This document shows positions 7,828-15,783 of a DNA stretch of 18,002 nt, one piece after another. Source of the DNA: an uncultured Muribaculaceae bacterium (GTDB lineage Bacteria > Bacteroidota > Bacteroidia > Bacteroidales > Muribaculaceae). The stretch is from NCBI GenBank assembly GCA_910579845.1, contig CAJTWL010000039.1, positions 1 to 18,002 of the forward strand, read 5' to 3'. The notes beneath the pieces are model-generated. The model saw nothing but the letters and a program-made list of their open reading frames with translations. It did no database searches and was not told the origin of the DNA. The translations under genes were made by a program, and so were the position numbers. The stretch's first letter is position 1. Each line of letters starts with the position of its first letter.

Positions 7828-8933
7828 TGGCTCCTTACATCCTTGTATTTATATTCCTGAGCGTGATGGTGCTGATAACACCTTCGCTCAAGATGCGTCA
7901 TAGATATGTTGCATTCTTCTTTGGAGCAGTTGTAATTATATGTTTACAAGCCTTGCGATGGAGAACCGGCACTGACTGGAAGCCATACCATGATGGCTTT
8001 ATGCAAGTCCTACAGAATTATCAGCGAAAAGACTTTGAGATTGGATATGTGTTACTTAATAAAATTGTCAGAAACTTTACTGACTCCTTCACGATATTTC
8101 TGTTTGTTGAATGTGGGCTGAATCTATTTTGTATATGGGTTTTCGCAAAACGTATGCAAGTCAGGAATCCGTCTCTCGTCCTCATCTATCTTTTTATAAT
8201 CGGGCTTTTCCCTATACGCTATACTCTTGCAAGCAATCTGATACTCACATCATATATATATCTTTTTGAAAGCAGGTTCAAACCTTTTGCCGCAACAGTA
8301 ATACTCGCATTTCTAATCCACCGTACCACTATAGCATTTCTTCCGGTATATTTCATATGTCGGAAAAATATACCTATGTCAGTTCTGGTTGCCATCTATG
8401 TCGGTTGCATAATTTTAGGACGATTGGCTGAGACTACACTTGGGTATCTTAACGTGTTTTTCATGATGTTCTATGATGGCGCAGACTCTACTATGCAAGG
8501 TAAAATGGATCATTATCTGAAAGGTGAAATTGCAGAATATGGGGAGATGTCAACTGGACGGTATCTCCTTTCGATAGCTAACAGTACGTTATATGTGCTG
8601 TTTTTCTATTACTTTAAAAACAAATATTTCAAGTCAGATCTTAAATACAATATCCTCTTCAACCTTTATGTATTAGGCATTTCATTCAATCGTCTTGTCA
8701 TAGGCGTTGTCCCTGACCTTGGACGATTAACATCTCTTTTTACAGGCAGTTTCATCATCCTGATAAGTCTGATTATTACAAAGTTGACACCTATTTGGCA
8801 GTTTGTTCTCACACTTGCCATATTGACCTATTGTTTTCTTTCCTACTATAGTTCTATCAATGGCATATACAGCGATTTGTTCATTCCATATTACAGTATC
8901 TTCTCGTCATCCATAAGAAATACAGTATATTAA
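7827..8933 (+). CDS. wzy: EpsG-family O-antigen/capsule polymerase (Wzy)
   Basis: 368 residues with about ten hydrophobic segments, the size and profile of an inner-membrane Wzy. After the first two helices it has LRWRTGTDWKPYHDGF (from residue 43), the R-x-x-x-GTDW-x-x-Y motif that marks the EpsG family; the Asp and Tyr are the commonly conserved residues. These proteins join flipped repeat units on the periplasmic side. Several Arg residues in predicted periplasmic loops (for example around RNFTDSF and NRLVIG) would fit the usual charged-loop mechanism. As the only polymerase-like gene here, it fits the Wzx/Wzy pathway implied by the flippase at the front of the operon. Five bases separate it from the next gene. 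Confidence 0.87.
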   Translation: MAPYILVFIFLSVMVLITPSLKMRHRYVAFFFGAVVIICLQALRWRTGTDWKPYHDGFMQVLQNYQRKDFEIGYVLLNKIVRNFTDSFTIFLFVECGLNLFCIWVFAKRMQVRNPSLVLIYLFIIGLFPIRYTLASNLILTSYIYLFESRFKPFAATVILAFLIHRTTIAFLPVYFICRKNIPMSVLVAIYVGCIILGRLAETTLGYLNVFFMMFYDGADSTMQGKMDHYLKGEIAEYGEMSTGRYLLSIANSTLYVLFFYYFKNKYFKSDLKYNILFNLYVLGISFNRLVIGVVPDLGRLTSLFTGSFIILISLIITKLTPIWQFVLTLAILTYCFLSYYSSINGIYSDLFIPYYSIFSSSIRNTVY

Positions 8934-8938
8934 CTATA

Positions 8939-9997
8939 ATGTTATTTTTTGACAATATTATTTTTTCTCTTCAGAAAGCAGGTGGGATCTCTGCGGTTTG
9001 GCAAAACTTGATTTCTGAGGTAATCAGACAGAATATTGACGCAAAGTTCATAGAATACCCTGATGCCTTAGACAATATATTCCGAAAACAGGTTGAGATA
9101 GCACATCAAGACATAATCAACTCTCATCGTTTTAACCGAATCCTCTCCCAATTTCAAAAAGTAGACATCAGGGAACATAGACCATTCATATTCCATTCAT
9201 CATATTTCAGACTGTGCTCAAACCCTGACGCTATAACTGTTACCACCCTTCATGACTTCACCGATTTCTTTCAGGCGAAGTCTGTCCGTAACAAACTAAG
9301 GCTCTACCTCAACACGAAAGCGATCTCCCATAGCGATGCCGTGGTATGTGTAAGCGAGAACACAAAGAATGACCTGTTGAGGATTGTCCCTGACATCGAT
9401 CCGAGTAAGATCCATGTGATTTACAATGGTGTGTCCGACGACTATCATCCAATACAACACATACCTTATGACAGATACAGGAATTCGGTATTATTCATAG
9501 GAGGGAGAAGCGGTTACAAAAATTTTGAATTCGTTTTAAAGGCATTGTCAGGCACTGATTATCGATTGCTGATATGTGGCGCAGAAATAACAATGGCTGA
9601 GAAAAAATCTCTTGACACCCATATCCCAGGTCAATACGATTTTATAAAGCACCCCGACAATACAGAACTGAACAAAATATATAATTCCGTGCATTGCCTC
9701 GCATACCCCTCTTCCTATGAAGGATTCGGCATCCCGGTATTGGAGGCACAGAGAGCAGGATGTCCGGTAATTGCCTTGAACTCATCATCAATTCCAGAAG
9801 TAATGGGAAACACATGGGGCATGATGGACCGGCTTGACGAATCTGAATTCAAATGGATGCTGTCAAGGCTGCATGATACGTCTTTGCGCAACCAGACCAT
9901 AACAGACGGATTGGAGAACTCTAAACGTTTCTCCTGGGAAAAAATGGCGAATGATTACATCTGTCTTTACAATCGATTATTGAATATAGCCCGATGA
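8939..9997 (+). CDS. Family 4 glycosyltransferase (mannosyltransferase-like)
   Basis: 352 residues with all the landmarks of a GT4 enzyme. The N-terminus FFDNIIFSLQKAGGISAVWQ carries the GGIS acceptor loop. HDFTDFFQ and VCVSENTKNDL are the usual first-domain elements. NGVSDDYHP opens the hinge, LFIGGRSGYKNFEFVLKAL is the donor-binding lysine region, and AYPSSYEGFGIPVLEAQRAG carries the E-x7-E motif (Glu261, Glu269). Its closest look is to the GT4_MtfB-like group, which often transfers mannose, but the donor is inferred from resemblance only. The product should be cytoplasmic or peripheral. The stop overlaps the start of the last GT2 gene (ATGA at 9994). Confidence 0.92.
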   Translation: MLFFDNIIFSLQKAGGISAVWQNLISEVIRQNIDAKFIEYPDALDNIFRKQVEIAHQDIINSHRFNRILSQFQKVDIREHRPFIFHSSYFRLCSNPDAITVTTLHDFTDFFQAKSVRNKLRLYLNTKAISHSDAVVCVSENTKNDLLRIVPDIDPSKIHVIYNGVSDDYHPIQHIPYDRYRNSVLFIGGRSGYKNFEFVLKALSGTDYRLLICGAEITMAEKKSLDTHIPGQYDFIKHPDNTELNKIYNSVHCLAYPSSYEGFGIPVLEAQRAGCPVIALNSSSIPEVMGNTWGMMDRLDESEFKWMLSRLHDTSLRNQTITDGLENSKRFSWEKMANDYICLYNRLLNIAR

Positions 9998-10773
9998 AAA
10001 TCTCCATCATCACCGCCACTTTCAATAGTGGCGCGACACTTCGTGACACATTGGAAAGCGTCCTCAGTCAGACTCACAGTGATGTTGAACACATTATCAA
10101 GGACGGTGGCAGCAGTGACAACACTCTGGAGATTGCCGGGAGTTTCCGCCAGAGGTATGCGGATGCCGGGAAATCACTGGTGATAGTATCCGGTAAGGAC
10201 AGCGGGCTGTATGACGCGATGAACAAGGGCATAGCCATGGCGACAGGCGATGTGATAGGGATACTGAACTCCGACGACTTCTATACCTCGGATGACATAC
10301 TTTCCACAGTGGAACGAGAGATCGAAGGCTTTGACGCAGTATACGGCGACATTCACTATGTGAAGGACCCCGATCTTGACAGATGCATCCGTTATTACAG
10401 TTCCAGGGCATTCCGTCCATGGAAGATGCGTATGGGATACATGCCTGCGCATCCGTCGTTCTACTGCCGACGCAGGGTCTACAGCCTGTATGGAGAGTTT
10501 GACACCTCATTTAAAGTCGCCGCTGATTTCGAACAGTTGCTGCGGCTGATATTCATAAACAGGATAGCCATAAGATATGTCAGCAAGGATTTTGTCACCA
10601 TGAGGGTCGGAGGAGTGTCGACATCCGGGCTTGAAAGTCATAAAAGGATCTTTGCGGACCACATGAGGGCTTACAGAAAGAACAACGTGCACTCATGCAT
10701 ATTCCTTGAAGGGATAAGATATGCCGACAGGATAATCGAAAAGATATTGAGACTCTTGCATGTGAGCACATGA
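9994..10773 (+). CDS. Family 2 glycosyltransferase (WcaE/WfgS-like), last gene of the operon
   Basis: 259 residues, complete GT-A core: MKISIITATFNSGATLRDTL, KDGGSSDNT (about 36-44), SGKDSGLYDAMNKGIAMATG, and GILNSDDFY with the DXD-like NSDD at 92-95. The second half, GYMPAHPSFYCRRRVY and FDTSFKVAADFEQLLRL, matches the acceptor-side region of the WcaE/WfgS/SpsA-like group with its conserved H-x-x-F and DF/YE-L. This group often transfers glucose or a hexosamine, but the donor cannot be fixed here. Codon use is visibly GC-richer than in the ten genes before it and resembles the salvage genes downstream, so this gene may be native while the rest of the cassette was exchanged. A terminator follows within 25 bases of the stop. 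Confidence 0.92.
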   Translation: MKISIITATFNSGATLRDTLESVLSQTHSDVEHIIKDGGSSDNTLEIAGSFRQRYADAGKSLVIVSGKDSGLYDAMNKGIAMATGDVIGILNSDDFYTSDDILSTVEREIEGFDAVYGDIHYVKDPDLDRCIRYYSSRAFRPWKMRMGYMPAHPSFYCRRRVYSLYGEFDTSFKVAADFEQLLRLIFINRIAIRYVSKDFVTMRVGGVSTSGLESHKRIFADHMRAYRKNNVHSCIFLEGIRYADRIIEKILRLLHVST

Positions 10774-10795
10774 CGATATGACTGCTATTTAGCTG

Positions 10796-10838
10796 CGCAC
10801 AGAGTGATGCACAATCGGCATCACTCTGTGCGTTTTTT
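10796..10838 (+). terminator. Rho-independent terminator of the polysaccharide operon
   Basis: A perfect 15-bp stem (10796-10810 CGCACAGAGTGATGC with 10818-10832) and 7-base loop are followed by six T at 10833-10838. It begins 22 bases after the last + strand stop. The right arm and T-tract also encode the last residues and stop (KKRTE, TGA at 10823-10821) of the convergent - strand gene. On the - strand no T-tract follows the stem, so strong termination is predicted only for the + operon. Confidence 0.93.
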
Positions 10839-11576
10839 GAAAGAGATATATTCTTCCCTTGCCTGCTGCAACGTCTCGGGCTTGCCTATATCTATCCACT
10901 TGTAGGGAGATGTCGGGGTATAGGCTTGGATCGACAGCACCCCGCATCGGTCTATATAGAATGGGGTTATCGAAAACTTTTCCCCCGGACGGTATCCGCT
11001 TATATCCCTCATCGCCGACTGGCTGATGATGTGTATCCCCCCGAATGCCAACAGTCTACATCTATCCGTGACCTCCGCGTGGAAAGGGGATCTCACCTCT
11101 CCGGTCCTGACATTTTTCCACCCTCGCATATAACCCGCTTCATCAAACATAAGATACCTTGAGGTAGCGCGGCTATCTGCAAGAAGCGTCACATCAGCCC
11201 CCGATCTCTCATGTACAGCCACCATTTCTGCAATCGGGAAATCAGTAAATATATCAGCATTATACAGCATCACAGGCTCATCACCCTCAAGCAGGATTGA
11301 TGCACGAGCCACGCCACCGCCTGTATCAAGCAGCATGTCGCTCTCATCGCTTATCATCACCCTCACTCCAAAATCATTCTCCTCAAGATACCTCCTGATC
11401 ATATCGGCATGATGGTGCACATTCACCACCATCTCCCCCACTCCGGCATCTCGCAACCGCTCTATCACGCGCCTGAGCATAGGTTTTCCTCCTACCTCAA
11501 TCAGAGCCTTCGGACAACTATCCGTGAGCGGAGCCAGGCGCGTACCCAGGCCCGCAGCAAATATCATAGCCTTCAT
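10821..11576 (-). CDS. murU: MurU-like sugar-1-phosphate nucleotidyltransferase
   Basis: 251 residues, the usual length of a small NTP_transferase enzyme. MKAMIFAAGLGTRLAPLT is the glycine-rich nucleotide signature (GxGTRxxPLT), CPKALIEVGGKPML the substrate strand with its Lys, LDTGGG the sugar-loop motif, LYNADIFTD the metal-binding Asp strand, and YKWIDIGKPETLQQA the closing motif. It resembles MurU (N-acetylmuramate-1-phosphate uridylyltransferase) and related mannose-1-phosphate guanylyltransferase-like proteins. Its pairing with an upstream AmgK-like kinase, start overlapping that kinase's stop by four bases, strongly favours the MurU role: turning MurNAc-1-P into UDP-MurNAc in cell-wall recycling. 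Specificity for MurNAc versus another hexosamine is inferred from context. Its 3' end is shared with the terminator of the opposing operon. Confidence 0.8.
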   Translation of the reverse strand: MKAMIFAAGLGTRLAPLTDSCPKALIEVGGKPMLRRVIERLRDAGVGEMVVNVHHHADMIRRYLEENDFGVRVMISDESDMLLDTGGGVARASILLEGDEPVMLYNADIFTDFPIAEMVAVHERSGADVTLLADSRATSRYLMFDEAGYMRGWKNVRTGEVRSPFHAEVTDRCRLLAFGGIHIISQSAMRDISGYRPGEKFSITPFYIDRCGVLSIQAYTPTSPYKWIDIGKPETLQQAREEYISFKKRTE

Positions 11577-12976
11577 AAAGTCACCTCTATACCCTGTTCC
11601 CTATGGCACAGCAACACCCTCACCTGAGGGAACCTCTCTTTGATATGCTCCGCCGTATGCTGAGCCGAATATACGCTCCTGTGCTGTCCGCCAGTGCATC
11701 CGTAGCTCACCATAAGCGAATTGAACCCGCGGTTCAGATAGTTGCCGACAGCAGCATCCACAAGGCTGTGACATGAATCAAGGAAACGGCCTATCTCCCC
11801 TTTAGCTTCCAGAAACTCAATCACCTCACGGTCAAGCCCTGTCAGGCTTCTGTACTCCTCATACCGTCCAGGATTATCCATGGCCCGGCAATCAAACACA
11901 TATCCTCCGCCATTCCCGGAAGGATCCTCAGGAATACCTTTTTTGAAAGAGAAACTGCTCACCCTCACTGTCAGCCCTTCGAAACCGTCGTCACTCACGC
12001 CGATCCCTTTGCCTGCCTCAATCAACCTCGGCAACATCTCATTGAGATAAGGGTAATCCCCTATCCCCTCATCCAGAAGAGACCTCAGATTGCCAAGCGC
12101 AAGCGGAATGCTCTGTAGGAAATGCGGCTTCCGCTCAAACCGCCCCCTCAGCCCATATGCCCCCATCACCTGCAGCGTACGTATGAGAGCCATGCTCCTC
12201 ACCTGCTGTTTCAGCATCTCCGCATCCACATCATCATATCTGCGAGCTTCATCGGCATACACTTCAATCAGCCTCTCGCGCAACTCATGTGAAAAACCGG
12301 CCTTTGCCTGCCACAGAAAAGAAGCCAGATCATAAGCCGAAGGCCCACGCCGTCCGCCCTGATAGTCAATAAAGTACACCTCTCCATCTTTCACCATCAC
12401 ATTGCGCGACTGAAAATCGCGAAGCATAAACCGGCTCTCGTTCCTGGTGACACGGTCCACATCCTCTGCAAGCCTCACCATATCCGCCTCAAGCCTCGGC
12501 TCGCTGTAAGAGATGCCTGAAGTGTTAAGAAACGAATATTTGAAATAGTTGAGGTCCCACATCACCGACTGGCGGTCAAAAGCATCCACCGGAAAACACT
12601 TAGTATAATCCATCCCGTCCGACCCCTCATAATGAAATCGTGCAAGCATCCTCACAGCCTTCTCAAGCAAGCCCTCATCACCCTTTAGCGCAAACAACGA
12701 CACATCACCGAGATCGCTCTCAAGATAGCACATTCCGTCATCGCTCACAGCAAGCACCCTGGGCACAGGCAGCCCTTTCTCATAAAAATGTCGCGAAAGA
12801 TAAATGAAAGCCTCATTCTCCTTACAGTCAGTGCCTGCCACACCTATCAGCGACACCTCTCCGTCTCCGCCAGAAAGCCTGTAATACTTCCTGCTCGATC
12901 CGGCAGGAGTAAGCAGCTTTACTTGCTCAGCATCCTTTCCGGTATATCTTCTATATAGTTCATTCAGCTGTTTCAT
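11573..12976 (-). CDS. amgK: AmgK-like anomeric sugar kinase fused to a RapZ C-terminal domain
   Basis: About 467 residues from the ATG at 12976; a GTG two codons earlier (12982) is possible. Residues are numbered from that GTG. Residues 1-330 are an aminoglycoside-phosphotransferase-fold kinase: LTPAGSSRKYYRLS (phosphate loop), LESDLGD (hinge), MLRDFQSRN with catalytic Asp189, and FIDYQGGRRGPSAYDLASF with metal-binding Asp206. This matches AmgK, which phosphorylates the anomeric hydroxyl of MurNAc/GlcNAc. Residues 337-460 match the RapZ C-terminal domain: SFSFKKGIP, VFDCRAMDNPG, LTGLDREV, YGCTGGQHRSV and the final CHRE. In enterobacterial RapZ this domain binds glucosamine-6-phosphate and RNA. 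The RapZ N-terminal P-loop domain is absent; the kinase takes its place. It is the first gene of a two-gene operon with the MurU-like enzyme. The HxD His is Leu here. Confidence 0.85.
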   Translation of the reverse strand: MKQLNELYRRYTGKDAEQVKLLTPAGSSRKYYRLSGGDGEVSLIGVAGTDCKENEAFIYLSRHFYEKGLPVPRVLAVSDDGMCYLESDLGDVSLFALKGDEGLLEKAVRMLARFHYEGSDGMDYTKCFPVDAFDRQSVMWDLNYFKYSFLNTSGISYSEPRLEADMVRLAEDVDRVTRNESRFMLRDFQSRNVMVKDGEVYFIDYQGGRRGPSAYDLASFLWQAKAGFSHELRERLIEVYADEARRYDDVDAEMLKQQVRSMALIRTLQVMGAYGLRGRFERKPHFLQSIPLALGNLRSLLDEGIGDYPYLNEMLPRLIEAGKGIGVSDDGFEGLTVRVSSFSFKKGIPEDPSGNGGGYVFDCRAMDNPGRYEEYRSLTGLDREVIEFLEAKGEIGRFLDSCHSLVDAAVGNYLNRGFNSLMVSYGCTGGQHRSVYSAQHTAEHIKERFPQVRVLLCHREQGIEVTL

Positions 12977-13246
12977 ATCCACAAAAATAGCGATTTTTGG
13001 TCATACTGTAAATCAGAAACAACAAAAATCAAAAATTTTCACTCACAATATTTAGCTTCCCTGTATTTAACGTGAGTTCGATATAAGGATTCTGCAAAAT
13101 CGACAATAAAACAATCAGCCATTTAGTACGAAACTATGTGGCTGATTTTCTTGGCAAAATCACGAAAAATCCGTATTCTTGCATGAATTAGGCTGTTTGT
13201 TCATCAATCTGATTATTGGCAAACTTTGAAGGATTTTTTCTTTCCG
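12977..13246. other. Intergenic region between the salvage operon and the barrel/lipoprotein operon
   Basis: About 270 bases, AT-rich, with no convincing gene. On the - strand, TATTTTTG (12989-12982) fits the Bacteroidetes -7 box TAnnTTTG. However, it lies only six bases from the kinase ATG and has no TTG at the usual upstream distance, so a promoter there is weakly supported. A hairpin at 13113-13147 is listed separately. Between 13148 and 13246 one - strand frame stays open past the end of the small lipoprotein gene (to a stop near 13213) but has no start of its own. Confidence 0.4.
13113..13147 (-). terminator. Probable terminator of the barrel/lipoprotein operon
   Basis: AATCAGCCA (13113-13121) pairs with TGGCTGATT (13139-13147). 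Inside, TAGT and ACTA add four pairs around a 5-base loop, separated by a 2x2 mismatch. Read on the - strand it is followed by GTTTTATTG, and on the + strand by TTCTT, so it could act in both directions. It lies 100 bases beyond the stop of the small lipoprotein gene and is the only terminator-like structure there. Confidence 0.5.
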
Positions 13247-13441
13247 TTAATCCGGAGAGTTACTTTCGGATTTGAGAATTGGGTGATGTGAGGAATGGTA
13301 AGTGTTACCATAGCTGTAGTATTTTTGACTGTCGCGGTTACTGCCAGCTTTTGCCAATGATTCTGATAACATAGTCGAATTTGAACAGGAACAGAGGTGA
13401 CTTAATGCTATTAAATTAAGGATGATGAATATGAGTTTCAT
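13247..13441 (-). CDS. Small predicted lipoprotein (64 residues), function unknown
   Basis: The start is hydrophobic (MKLIFIILNLIALSHLCSC) with LCSC fitting a Bacteroidales lipobox (L-x-S-C, lipidated Cys at 19), so the mature product is about 46 residues. It reads CSNSTMLSESLAKAGSNRDS and then a Tyr/His/Ser-rich tail (QKYYSYGNTYHSSHHP). The segment LAKAGSNR recalls the ALxxAGxNRxELExVL stretch just after the lipidated Cys in larger Bacteroidales lipoproteins, as I remember them. It may therefore be a truncated relative or a genuine mini-lipoprotein. It starts 14 bases after the barrel gene on the same strand and is probably co-transcribed with it. Partner lipoprotein, plug or secreted peptide are all possible; I do not recognise a family. 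Confidence 0.55.
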   Translation of the reverse strand: MKLIFIILNLIALSHLCSCSNSTMLSESLAKAGSNRDSQKYYSYGNTYHSSHHPILKSESNSPD

Positions 13442-13455
13442 TTTAATAATATTAG

Positions 13456-15735
13456 TTATTGTATTTTCATTATAGAACTATCGATTGATTTATCAATCGA
13501 TGTTTTTCTTACTTTTTGTTTCTTTCCTTTATTCATGTTTAGAGCCACTTTAACGTATATGTTTGATTGCTGAGTCCGATCATAGTAGGTGGTATGGTTT
13601 CCGTATGCGGAGCTGTTATAGATTTGCTCGGAAAGTTGTTTCTTAGAAAACAAGTTGACAGTTCCCAATTCAAAATGCCAATTATTAAGCGTGTATCTCA
13701 CATTTACATTATAATGAATGAAGTCCTTGGTAATCACTCCTGAATTTGAAATATTTCTCTCAGGTGTCTTAAAGGATACATTGAATAGAAAGTTTTTCAG
13801 TATATAATTTGCATCAAAAGAAGCCCGCAGCGTCCCGAGATGATTGTTATAGCGACCGGAGAAAGACGAATGGATATAAGCTACTTCGCCTTTAAATCGC
13901 AGTTGCTTGGAGGCAGAATAAGTGCCGGATGCTACTGCGATATTTTGAATCAGTTTGGAGCCGCTGTCAAAAGTATATAGAATCTTGTCACCGCAATCCA
14001 CATATAAAGGAAGAGTAAGGTTGGTGAAGATATTGTTGATTGCCATTATCTGGAGATTAATTTTTTTTGCAACCAAGTTATATGTGACCGCCGTATTAAA
14101 CAGACGAGACATCTCCAAATCTGGATTCCCTTTTTTTATCATGTATTCATTCACCGACTGCTCAACATCATTTAATGTATTGACAGAAGGAAAACTATTA
14201 CCGGTGTTAAAGTTTAAAGAGAAAACATTATTTGCAGATGGTGTATATCTTAACATAAGGTTTATTCGTGGATAAATCTGATTGGTGCTGTTGGTCTCTT
14301 TCAGTTGATAAGTCAGTAACGAACAGCCGAAACGGGTATTGAGCATGAGATATTTGTTGAAGGTTGTGATTAGACCGGATTGCAGTATCAGCTCATTTGT
14401 CGTTAAATTCTGATGCTTTTCAGATTGTCCGTGATACGATGAATTACTATTTGTATATGAATCTAATAGACCAATGCTTAAAACATTGCGCCGTATTTGT
14501 TTCGTAAAATTCGCATTAACGGAAGATTTGAATAGGTTTTCGTTTACATCAGTGTGAGTCCTATAATCAGAATGTTCATATTGCCTTGAATATCTATTCT
14601 TACCGTAAGTATTCGTCCATGATATTGAGATTCTCCGGTTTTTGGACAATTTAAAATCACCGTTAAGTTTCAGTGATGGCTTGATATTCTCCGAGCGGAA
14701 AATAGTCCTATTGTCGTGAAAATCGTTTATATTCTCGACGGTTATATTATTAGGCTCATGCTCTCTGACGAATGTCAGATTTGCGGAAAGAGACTTATTG
14801 TCCGATGCACTAATCAATTGTGTTTGAAAATATTGTGTATCCTTGATTTTCTTTTGTTTTTCTATAACCTTTTTTTGTTCGATGGGTTGATTGCCAATGA
14901 TATATGTATCAGTTGTTGTGCCGAGATTGTTATTGTAGTTGTATTGCTCGTATCCACCGAAAATCTGGAGCGTAAGATTATTGCGCGTGTGCTGAGCCAT
15001 TGCATTATAGGCCCCCTCATTATATGTCATGTTTTGCATGCCATCAATGGCAAGGTAAAGACTGCCGGACTCTTTTTTTGTAATGATATTAATGGCGATA
15101 TTATCAGTGACATATACTCCATACGGCACATCGATATATTCCACTCTTTCGATTGATTTTGCGGGAATATTCTGCACTTCTGCATATGATGCCTGTCGTC
15201 CATTTATGTATATGGGCACTTCCTCGCCCATGTGGGTTATGTTTTTAGTCTGTCTATTGACATTGATTCCGGGAATCATAATATTATAGAGCACATCTTG
15301 GCCTGAAGTTGCAAATTTGAGATCATCTTTACTGGGGTATATCATAAGACCATATTTTGATTTTACGACTCGATCGGCCATGACAGTAACTTCATCCAGT
15401 CTATTCAAAGTTTCGGACAAGTATATATTACCTAAATTCACATCTGAGTCTGAGCTCTTGAGATTTATCTGCTCACTTGAATAGCCGAGACATTCAATCA
15501 GTAGATATCCGGCGTGTTGGGATGTTTTAATTTTGAAATTCCCGATTGAGTCCGTTAATGACCCAGCTACAAATACAGAATCGGGTAGAAATAGTTTGAT
15601 AGCGGCAGCGTCTATGGGTTCGTTGCTTTTTGTAGACACATGTCCATAAATGATCCTGTCACTTCCATGGATAGAAACGGAAGAAATGGCTGTGATTATA
15701 ACTACAAATAGAGACTTAAGTAGGTGTTGTGACAT
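13456..15735 (-). CDS. Outer-membrane beta-barrel protein with CarboxypepD_reg-like N-domain (TonB-receptor-like)
   Basis: About 759 residues from the ATG at 15735; an in-frame ATG at 15804 would add 23 residues ahead of a clear signal peptide (QHLLKSLFVVIITAISSVS, then IHG), and it lies within the left promoter arm. After the signal come a CarboxypepD_reg-like domain (RIIYGHVSTKSNEPIDAAAI to NLGNIYLSE) and a plug-like domain (VTVMADRVV to NIITKKESG, including VPIYINGRQA and SIERVEYIDVP). A long region of alternating hydrophobic strands typical of OMP_b-brl_3 barrels follows. Such proteins take up or export substrates across the outer membrane. No SusD-like partner or glycan hydrolase lies nearby, so it is not an ordinary Sus locus. 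The C-terminus lacks the usual final aromatic residue and ends in a basic/Ser-rich tail. It carries its own divergent promoter and is followed by the small lipoprotein gene. Confidence 0.85.
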   Translation of the reverse strand: MSQHLLKSLFVVIITAISSVSIHGSDRIIYGHVSTKSNEPIDAAAIKLFLPDSVFVAGSLTDSIGNFKIKTSQHAGYLLIECLGYSSEQINLKSSDSDVNLGNIYLSETLNRLDEVTVMADRVVKSKYGLMIYPSKDDLKFATSGQDVLYNIMIPGINVNRQTKNITHMGEEVPIYINGRQASYAEVQNIPAKSIERVEYIDVPYGVYVTDNIAINIITKKESGSLYLAIDGMQNMTYNEGAYNAMAQHTRNNLTLQIFGGYEQYNYNNNLGTTTDTYIIGNQPIEQKKVIEKQKKIKDTQYFQTQLISASDNKSLSANLTFVREHEPNNITVENINDFHDNRTIFRSENIKPSLKLNGDFKLSKNRRISISWTNTYGKNRYSRQYEHSDYRTHTDVNENLFKSSVNANFTKQIRRNVLSIGLLDSYTNSNSSYHGQSEKHQNLTTNELILQSGLITTFNKYLMLNTRFGCSLLTYQLKETNSTNQIYPRINLMLRYTPSANNVFSLNFNTGNSFPSVNTLNDVEQSVNEYMIKKGNPDLEMSRLFNTAVTYNLVAKKINLQIMAINNIFTNLTLPLYVDCGDKILYTFDSGSKLIQNIAVASGTYSASKQLRFKGEVAYIHSSFSGRYNNHLGTLRASFDANYILKNFLFNVSFKTPERNISNSGVITKDFIHYNVNVRYTLNNWHFELGTVNLFSKKQLSEQIYNSSAYGNHTTYYDRTQQSNIYVKVALNMNKGKKQKVRKTSIDKSIDSSIMKIQ

Positions 15736-15756
15736 ATGATTATGAGTTTTTTGATG

Positions 15757-15764
15757 CAAAATTA
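15757..15764 (-). promoter_or_regulatory. Predicted -7 box for the barrel operon
   Basis: On the - strand this reads TAATTTTG, a full match to the Bacteroidetes TAnnTTTG element. It lies 21 bases upstream of the barrel ATG at 15735 and 19 bases downstream of the 18-bp element at 15784-15801. No TTG is seen at the usual -33 distance, suggesting dependence on an activator. The box and spacing are mirrored for the opposite gene. Confidence 0.6.
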
Positions 15765-15783
15765 ATGCCTTGGAAAAATCCAT

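Noticed and set aside
10097..10510. Long antisense frames opposite the last GT2 gene
   Set aside because: They are Cys/Arg/Ser-rich shadow frames of GC-rich coding DNA with no recognisable domain; the + strand frame carries clear GT2 motifs.
12982..12989. TATTTTTG as the promoter of the salvage operon
   Set aside because: It is too close to the ATG (it would give a leaderless transcript) and lacks an upstream TTG; AT-rich DNA gives such matches by chance.
13060..13100. Possible insertion-sequence end (TTAACGTGAGTTCGATATAA)
   Set aside because: The string feels familiar from Bacteroidales mobile-element flanks, but there is no transposase gene, no inverted partner copy and no target duplication in the window.
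13213..13400. Second open frame on the - strand overlapping the small lipoprotein gene, ending SFKVCQ
   Set aside because: It has no start codon after the preceding stop except an internal Met, while the other frame has a full signal peptide and lipobox. It is probably chance openness.
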